Shown here in pieces: positions 35,039-39,874 of a stretch of 39,874 nt of DNA. Source of the stretch: an uncultured Granulosicoccaceae bacterium (lineage in GTDB: Bacteria > Pseudomonadota > Gammaproteobacteria > Granulosicoccales > Granulosicoccaceae). The notes under the pieces are model-generated. The model did no database searches and was not told the DNA's origin. It saw only the letters and a program-made list of their open reading frames with translations. A program made the translations under genes and the position numbers. The DNA lies in assembly GCA_938028465.1 (NCBI GenBank), contig CALJAA010000046.1, forward strand, positions 1-39,874, read 5' to 3'. Position 1 is the stretch's first letter; each line of letters starts with the position of its first letter.

Positions 35039-35074
35039 AAAAACGGGGTGCCGGATTGGAGACCGACACCCCGT
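35039..35074 (-). terminator. Rho-independent terminator of the porin gene
   Basis: ACGGGGTGCCGG (35043-35054) and CCGACACCCCGT (35063-35074) pair over 12 bp with one G-T wobble and an 8-nt loop. Read on the minus strand the stem is followed by a T-run (plus-strand A-run 35039-35043). It lies about 30 bases past the porin stop. Confidence 0.85.
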
Positions 35075-35104
35075 ACATTTACACAGCAATTAATGCCGGA
35101 AAAA

Positions 35105-36007
35105 TTACTTCCAGTCGTGCTTCAGAGCTGCACGTAGAGCTGTGCTTGCGTCTGATCCGTCTACACCACTATCAAAAGAACTTGCTTCAAACCAAGCAAG
35201 CGTGTTCTCGCCGATGCTCTTAGTGTAACCAAGAGTAAAGCCTACTGAATCATTGTCACCAGTTACAGTACCAAGATCTACGTAAACATTGCCGTAGCTA
35301 AGGTACACGTCAAGACCTGTACGGTCATCAGCAGTTGAATCAGATGGTGCTGCCTGAGCAGTTATGTTAGCTGCAAAGCCAATAGCGCCTGAAGAACCAC
35401 TAACAGCAACACCGATAGTAGGCTCTGTGCCGTTATCAAGATCTTGCATACCTAAGCCAAGAGACATAGAGCCAACTGGGAAAGTCGCACCGATTTCAAA
35501 GCCGTCAAGCTCATTTGCTTCTGCGTCATCACCGTCGAAGTATAGTGAGATACCACCAGAACCTGCACCAAAGTTACCTGCGTAAGTTACAGCTTCAGTA
35601 CGGCCAGTGTAAGAGATACAACCGTTACAGCTGCCCCACCATGGCTGATCAACAGGACCAATTACGTTGTTGTACCAAGTGTGGTAAGCACGACCTAGAG
35701 TGATCGAGCCGAAGTCACCTTTAATACCAACGTTAGCGTGACGCATTGACGTAGCACCGTTTAGGTTTACGCCGAATTCGTATTTACCGAAGCCCGTTAG
35801 GCCGTTGGCCATTTCGGTTTCGCCTTTGAAACCCATTCGTGAAGCCCAGCTTCGTAGGTCGATAGTAGCGTCAGAATCGCCACCAGCATCAGCGTATGAA
35901 AGGCCGACACGTGCACTACCGTAAAAACCACCATCAGCTTGCGCAGTAAGCGGTACAGCGATGGTCATTGCAACTGCCGTAGCGACAGCGGTTAGTTTAA
36001 AGTTCAA
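35105..36007 (-). CDS. Gram-negative porin
   Basis: The 300-residue precursor has a signal peptide (TAVATAVAMTIAVPLTAQA-D). The 16-strand general porin pattern follows: GGFYGSARVGLSYAD, SRMGFKGETEMANGLTGFGKYEFGV, GSITLGRAYHTWYN (start of the constriction loop) and SMSLGLGMQDL. Two Cys lie in WGSCNGCISY within the presumed loop 3. The protein ends in Trp-Lys rather than a terminal aromatic residue. Its start is TTG 36007 with GGAG seven bases upstream. The gene stands alone with a terminator and a long AT-rich upstream region holding a 32-bp palindrome, so regulated expression is likely. Confidence 0.88.
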   Translation of the reverse strand: MNFKLTAVATAVAMTIAVPLTAQADGGFYGSARVGLSYADAGGDSDATIDLRSWASRMGFKGETEMANGLTGFGKYEFGVNLNGATSMRHANVGIKGDFGSITLGRAYHTWYNNVIGPVDQPWWGSCNGCISYTGRTEAVTYAGNFGAGSGGISLYFDGDDAEANELDGFEIGATFPVGSMSLGLGMQDLDNGTEPTIGVAVSGSSGAIGFAANITAQAAPSDSTADDRTGLDVYLSYGNVYVDLGTVTGDNDSVGFTLGYTKSIGENTLAWFEASSFDSGVDGSDASTALRAALKHDWK

Positions 36008-36484
36008 GGGTCTTCTCCGAGTGGTCTAGTAGGAATACTGAGTGTAAACCTGAATTAACAAATGTCCATCCTTCGACGGTCTGATTCGCGACATTTTTAC
36101 AACAAATTTGTTGTAAAAATGTTCCAAAAAAAATCTATTTTTGGCAGAATTAGTCAAAAATATTCATATAAAACAATGAGATGTATTTACATAAAGGCTT
36201 TAAATTCATTTAATCTTTCGGTAATGTTTTTTTTTACAAATTTGGTGTTGTTTTCTTTTTGAGCACTTTTTGTGGTTTTTTCGCTAATTGAGAAAGGGCT
36301 GTGTATTTATTGGTCTAGTATTGGCGTAGCGATTGGTTGGAAGTACAGGTTATTTTCACGGAATATGACTGCGATTTGTCTTTGTGCGACAGGGGTCGCT
36401 GTACTTGCAAACCAGTCTTGGATATTTTGGTCGGGCTGCGGGTGGCAGCTGCTATAGCTCATTGACGAGCGAAGAGATTCACGG
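36008..36484. other. AT-rich intergenic region between porin and RHS-lipase genes
   Basis: This 477-base gap separates divergent genes and is much richer in A and T than its neighbours, with several T-runs (36226-36235, 36254-36259, 36277-36283). Short open frames exist at 36062-36262 and 36272-36457, but neither has a ribosome-binding site or family features. I see a perfect 32-bp palindrome (36091-36122) and a partial related sequence at 36231-36250; no confident promoter boxes. Confidence 0.7.
36091..36122. promoter_or_regulatory. Perfect 32-bp palindrome, candidate operator
   Basis: The half ACATTTTTACAACAAA (36091-36106) is followed directly by its exact reverse complement (36107-36122) with no spacer. 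It lies 84 bases upstream of the porin start codon and about 360 bases upstream of the RHS-lipase gene. A gapless palindrome this long fits a dimeric regulator site; it could also form a cruciform. I cannot assign it to a known regulator. Confidence 0.6.
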
Positions 36485-38905
36485 ATGAAAAGAAGTTTCG
36501 GTTCCGATAGAGCAACCGCTCAGGCGCGGTTTCTTTATAAGGCCATCAAGGCCAGCTCTATTTTGGCTTTTGCTTTTGCGTTTACCCCCTATTCGTTATT
36601 GGCTGCAGAATGTTCCGTTTCTGTTGGCGCTCCAGCGTGCTCTAGTAAAGCGGATCCAGGTTCCACTAGAGCTTCGTTTTTACCATCCCCTTATGTCACT
36701 AATCCAGTGGATGTGCTGACCGGCAATAAGTATCAGCGTTCCGATGATTATCTTGGCTTTGGCTCTCGTTTACAGTTCAGCAGACACTACAACTCCGCAG
36801 ATAGCGATGCACGCACTGTATTGGGCGCTGGGTGGCGACATAGCTATGACGTCACGCTGAAACGAGCATCACCTTCGCGTTTGTTATTGAAGCAAAGCGA
36901 TGGCCGCATTCTCGAATTCATAGCTAACGAACAATCTAACACCACTTATCATGCGCTCCATTCGGCCGATGGTTTTGTTGAAGTAGCCGACTTAAATCGA
37001 TGGAACCTCACGGACGGTAGAGTCTTATCTTTTAAGGGCTCTTTTTTGGTTGAAGTCTCTTTTCCGGATAGCCGCAGTTTAAGACTTAAATATAAAAATA
37101 ACCGGCTCGATAGTGTCACTGATCATTTTGATCGATCAATAAAGCTTGAGTACTATTCGGGCGAGCAAACACTAGGTAGTTACGACGAAACACTCAATGG
37201 TAGGAGTGCTGGCGATCTGCAATATTTAGTGTTGCCAGATGGAAGCCGTGTTAATTACCAATACGACAATCTGCAAAACCTGACCTCTGTAGGTTATCCC
37301 GAAGGCACGCAGTCCATCTACGAGTATAAAGACTCAGACTTTACCCATCACTTAACAGGCGCAAGCGAAGCGCTGGAATCAACTCAAAAGTTCTGGAAGT
37401 ACGATCATTACGGCCGTGCCATCCAACATACCAACGAGGCGGCAGAGTTTGTTGTTGATATCGAGTTTGCGCCAATAAGTGATCAACAAACCGAACAGCG
37501 CACACGAGTGAAAACAAGTGATGGCTGGAAAGCTGATTATGGCTGGCAACACAGTAACGAAATAAACCTCCCCATTGTTACTGACTATCAAGAGCAAGCA
37601 TGCCCAACGTGCAAACCCACTCAAAAACGCATTACTGAACAGTCGATTGTTGATTGGAAACCGCCGCCAGCCGAGACGAAGCCGGCAGTGCAGAAAAAAT
37701 CTGCACAGCAAACCTCAGCGCCTGAAAAAGTAGAAGAGCCGATTCAGTTTGTTGCAACTGATGGCTCCCTTGGTGGAATGGTGACGATGCGAAGTGCCGC
37801 TGGTGGTGGAGGCGCGGCAGAGAAATATCAGGTGACAGTTGATCGTATTGGGAAGGTGCGTGATGTTTCTGATGGGGTGGATTCTTTATCGGAGGTTAAA
37901 GTGAAACTTCAAAAATCATCTGTGCTAAACCCGCGATTACAACGTAGCTCTTTTCAAGGGTGCAGTGGTCTTAACTGTACCCAGAAAGCACATAAGTTAT
38001 TCGATGTTTCTAAATCAGCAAGAAAGAGTTTCAGCAACCACTTTATAAACAATCCTCACAATCCAACCAATGAAGTAGTTAATAATCGTTTTTGTGCTGG
38101 ACCTGTTCATCGTAATTGTGATCAGCTGAGACATGAATATAAACTGGCTCAGTTATCAAATTGTGTGTATGAAGAGAGTGGTAATGATGACAAGTGCGGA
38201 AACGGTTATAGGAAGGTTAGGCCTAAAAAATTTGGGTTAACACCAGATCTATTTGAAAGCAAGGGGTTTAAGGCTGCGCTGTATAGAAATCGAGATGGGA
38301 AGATGGTTTTGGCGTTTAGAGGGACTAGAGGCGGTTTGGTTAGCGTGGTAGATTGGAAGAATAACATTACTCAAGGTAAAGGAAACTCGTCTAAGTATTA
38401 TGAGCAAGCGAAAGTGCTCGTGCGGGCTTTAACTAGGGCAGGAGCTGTTTTTGAAGTAACTGGCCATTCGCTTGGTGGCGGTCTTGCTGGTGCGGCGGCG
38501 CTAGATTCTCCCGTTCGTGCCACTGTTTTTAATGCCGCATCGGTTCATCCCAATTCAGTTAGAGACTATTGGAAAAAAGTGGAACAAGCAGACAACTACA
38601 TCGTCTCTTATACTGTTGATGGCGATTTGCTTTCCCATTTGCAAGATACAGCTTCGCCAGATCATGCTGCCACGAAAGATAAGAATGATCTGGAACGCAC
38701 AACTTTGGCGGCGGTTGGACAGCGGATTGTTTTGAACCCACCTGGCAAAGCTTGGTTGGAACCGCGTCTACCAACAGTTTCATCACCTAAAGATACCGAA
38801 AAAATTTTGTATAAAGCTAAGCTAGGTATAGAGTTGCATTCTATGGACGCAATACTTGAATCATTGAAAACACGGGTGATTGCAAAATGCAAATCGTTAA
38901 TATAG
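36485..38905 (+). CDS. Exported mini-RHS protein with C-terminal lipase domain (candidate toxin)
   Basis: The 806-residue protein has a Sec signal peptide (hydrophobic SSILAFAFAFTPYSLLA, cleavage near residue 41). A DUF6531-type RHS N-terminal domain follows (NPVDVLTGNKYQRSDDYLGF, about 72-190), then only a few YD-like repeats (about 200-330), and a Pro/Ala/Lys linker (about 390-420). The C-terminal lipase class 3-like domain (about 545-800) has LAFRGTRGG, nucleophile elbow GHSLGGG (S662), probable acid D714 in VDGDLLSH and His785 in ELHSMDAI. The DPxG-type RHS cleavage core is absent. Phospholipase activity is inferred. The following gene encodes a periplasmic ankyrin protein, the layout of lipase effector-immunity pairs. 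AGA/AGG arginine codons are frequent in the C-terminal part. Confidence 0.82.
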   Translation: MKRSFGSDRATAQARFLYKAIKASSILAFAFAFTPYSLLAAECSVSVGAPACSSKADPGSTRASFLPSPYVTNPVDVLTGNKYQRSDDYLGFGSRLQFSRHYNSADSDARTVLGAGWRHSYDVTLKRASPSRLLLKQSDGRILEFIANEQSNTTYHALHSADGFVEVADLNRWNLTDGRVLSFKGSFLVEVSFPDSRSLRLKYKNNRLDSVTDHFDRSIKLEYYSGEQTLGSYDETLNGRSAGDLQYLVLPDGSRVNYQYDNLQNLTSVGYPEGTQSIYEYKDSDFTHHLTGASEALESTQKFWKYDHYGRAIQHTNEAAEFVVDIEFAPISDQQTEQRTRVKTSDGWKADYGWQHSNEINLPIVTDYQEQACPTCKPTQKRITEQSIVDWKPPPAETKPAVQKKSAQQTSAPEKVEEPIQFVATDGSLGGMVTMRSAAGGGGAAEKYQVTVDRIGKVRDVSDGVDSLSEVKVKLQKSSVLNPRLQRSSFQGCSGLNCTQKAHKLFDVSKSARKSFSNHFINNPHNPTNEVVNNRFCAGPVHRNCDQLRHEYKLAQLSNCVYEESGNDDKCGNGYRKVRPKKFGLTPDLFESKGFKAALYRNRDGKMVLAFRGTRGGLVSVVDWKNNITQGKGNSSKYYEQAKVLVRALTRAGAVFEVTGHSLGGGLAGAAALDSPVRATVFNAASVHPNSVRDYWKKVEQADNYIVSYTVDGDLLSHLQDTASPDHAATKDKNDLERTTLAAVGQRIVLNPPGKAWLEPRLPTVSSPKDTEKILYKAKLGIELHSMDAILESLKTRVIAKCKSLI

Positions 38906-38916
38906 GAAGCGTGAGA

Positions 38917-39606
38917 ATGTCGGTTAATACGATCTGTATTTCAATGGTGCTATTAATAGGTATTTGGTCTTGGGGTAGCGTATCTGCTCAGACCGATACC
39001 CATAAACAAGTTCTAGAGAGTATTGTTGAAAATGATTTCAAATCCTTTAGGAGAATTCTTGATCGAGGTTATAATGTTAATAGCCTCGATGCCGTAGAAT
39101 ATTGGGATTGGTTGATGTGCGAAGTTACACAGCGTGATCGAATAAAATTCTTAAAATATGCGATAAAGTCTGGTGGCGACATTAATACAATTAAGCCAAA
39201 AATTTCTCAAACGCACTCGGCCCCATTGATGTGTGCAATTTATTATGGAAATAAGGAAGCTTTTGACTATTTATTGGCTCAAGGTGCGAATCCAAATATT
39301 GTGGTTTGCCCGGAATGCGAATTGAAGTTTCGATATCTACCGTTTCGGGAAGCATTAGTTGGTGATCACTATGAAATGGCTCATGAACTTCTTGCTGTAA
39401 CTGTTGTGACGGAGCAAGAGTTGGAAGATATTCGGTTTATGTTAGAAGATAATCGTTACTTGCCCAATCCAGAGGAGTCGGAAGAAGAGTATCGATTGAA
39501 GTTTGCGGATTACATGGAAAGTAAAGGCTTTGAGCTAAATATCTGGACGCCGGAAAAAGAGAACTCCGGTGAATGGCTTCCCCCTTTTCTGCGTGAAGAG
39601 AAGTAA
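38917..39606 (+). CDS. Periplasmic ankyrin-repeat protein (candidate immunity protein)
   Basis: The 229-residue precursor has a signal peptide (CISMVLLIGIWSWGSVSA-Q). Helical repeats match the ankyrin pattern: VLESIVENDFKSFRRILDRGYNVN (about 32-55), FLKYAIKSGGDIN (about 68-80) and APLMCAIYYGNKEAFDYLLAQGANPN (about 102-127). An acidic C-terminus follows. Ankyrin proteins in the periplasm commonly protect against lipase effectors, and this gene directly follows one. ATG 38917 was chosen because AGGAAG lies seven bases upstream; ATG 38887 is in frame but would extend ahead of the signal peptide. The ribosome-binding site overlaps the toxin stop codon, so translation is probably coupled. Confidence 0.8.
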   Translation: MSVNTICISMVLLIGIWSWGSVSAQTDTHKQVLESIVENDFKSFRRILDRGYNVNSLDAVEYWDWLMCEVTQRDRIKFLKYAIKSGGDINTIKPKISQTHSAPLMCAIYYGNKEAFDYLLAQGANPNIVVCPECELKFRYLPFREALVGDHYEMAHELLAVTVVTEQELEDIRFMLEDNRYLPNPEESEEEYRLKFADYMESKGFELNIWTPEKENSGEWLPPFLREEK

Positions 39607-39659
39607 ACAGTCAGTCAAAAATTAATGTGTGATCAAATGAAAATTTGGTGCCGATCTAA

Positions 39660-39681
39660 AAACACCTCCGCGGAGGTGTTT
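39660..39681 (+). terminator. Palindrome after the ankyrin gene (candidate terminator)
   Basis: A perfect 11-bp inverted repeat (AAACACCTCCG at 39660-39670 and its complement at 39671-39681) has no spacer, so the top pairs must open into a loop. It ends in TTT only. It lies 54 bases past the ankyrin stop, ahead of a better terminator. Confidence 0.5.
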
Positions 39682-39696
39682 ACACCGAAAACAGCA

Positions 39697-39722
39697 AAAA
39701 ACGTTACCACGGAAACGTTTTT
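39697..39722. terminator. Bidirectional Rho-independent terminator
   Basis: AAAAACGTT (39697-39705) and AACGTTTTT (39714-39722) form a 9-bp stem with an 8-nt loop. A T-run is present in either reading direction. It separates the convergent ankyrin gene (plus) and the YheT-like gene (minus, stop at 39725). Confidence 0.7.
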
Positions 39723-39724
39723 CC

Positions 39725-39874
39725 TTAACCCAACCCTTCCAGTACTTCGACAATTCGTCCATCTAACCAATATTCTGGTTTAAACGGTATCTTCCCTTGT
39801 ACAAATCCAACATGCCCGCCGTGTGTTGGTAGTTCTAGCGTGACGCTGGATGAAAGGTCTTTTTCTGTTGGGAT
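39725..39874 (-). CDS. YheT-like alpha/beta-hydrolase, C-terminal fragment (partial)
   Basis: Forty-nine residues up to the TAA at 39727-39725 are visible, and the gene runs off the window end. The segment LELPTHGGHVGFVQGKIPFK followed by PEYWLDGRIVEVL matches the C-terminus of the YheT/UPF0017 family. The HGGHVGF His is the catalytic base of the Ser-Asp-His triad; the nucleophile is outside the window. The role of these hydrolases is not well established. Confidence 0.7.
   Translation of the reverse strand: MPTEKDLSSSVTLELPTHGGHVGFVQGKIPFKPEYWLDGRIVEVLEGLG

Noticed and set aside
36062-36457. Two short plus-strand open frames in the AT-rich gap (36062-36262 and 36272-36457).
   Set aside because: No ribosome-binding sites, no recognisable family, biased Phe/Lys composition expected from AT-rich DNA, and one begins inside the palindrome region.

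Overview
The window reads as a chromosomal segment of a Gram-negative gammaproteobacterium, probably marine or aquatic; I cannot name the genus. The evidence is the conserved block rpsB-tsf-pyrH-frr-uppS-cdsA-dxr-rseP-bamA-skp-lpxD-fabZ-lpxA in the order I know from Pseudomonas-type gammaproteobacteria, with map-glnD divergent from rpsB. A secreted chitobiase-like hexosaminidase, an astacin protease with a GlyGly-CTERM-like tail and a trimeric-type porin fit a particle-degrading lifestyle. Base composition is moderate, and TTG start codons are unusually frequent.

Layout. 1-2.8 kb: the tail of a class V aminotransferase, an aldehyde dehydrogenase and an M19-type dipeptidase. The last two genes are bracketed by two copies of a REP-like palindrome. 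2.8-8.9 kb (minus strand): map-glnD-dapE-fabI and a small secreted Cys-rich protein. 9.0-21.8 kb (plus strand): translation genes (S2, EF-Ts, UMP kinase, ribosome recycling factor), then the isoprenoid and phospholipid enzymes UppS, CdsA and Dxr, then envelope assembly (RseP, BamA, Skp) and lipid A synthesis (LpxD, FabZ, LpxA). 21.8-24.2 kb (minus strand): lpxB is inverted relative to lpxA and lies beside a DegT-family sugar aminotransferase. 24.2-30 kb: the astacin protease, an MFS transporter and a GH20 lipoprotein. 30.1-33.6 kb: an EamA transporter, an M42-type metallopeptidase, a cupin and a HalD/BesD-like Fe(II)/2-oxoglutarate oxygenase, all on the plus strand. 33.7-36 kb: a DUF599 membrane protein, tRNA-Arg(CCT), a PilZ-like protein and a porin. 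36.0-36.5 kb: an AT-rich gap with a perfect 32-bp palindrome. 36.5-39.6 kb: an exported RHS-type protein ending in a lipase domain, followed by a periplasmic ankyrin-repeat protein. The window ends in the C-terminus of a YheT-like hydrolase.

How the genes work together. The central block couples ribosome production to envelope biogenesis: undecaprenyl-PP, CDP-diacylglycerol, DXP-pathway isoprenoids, outer-membrane protein insertion and lipid A. The accessory part has three points of interest. The first is a likely effector-immunity pair (mini-RHS lipase plus periplasmic ankyrin protein). The second is a compact candidate amino-acid modification cluster (exporter, metallohydrolase, cupin, 2OG hydroxylase). 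The third is the rearranged lpxB locus with a linked 3-keto-sugar-type aminotransferase, which may bear on lipid A chemistry.
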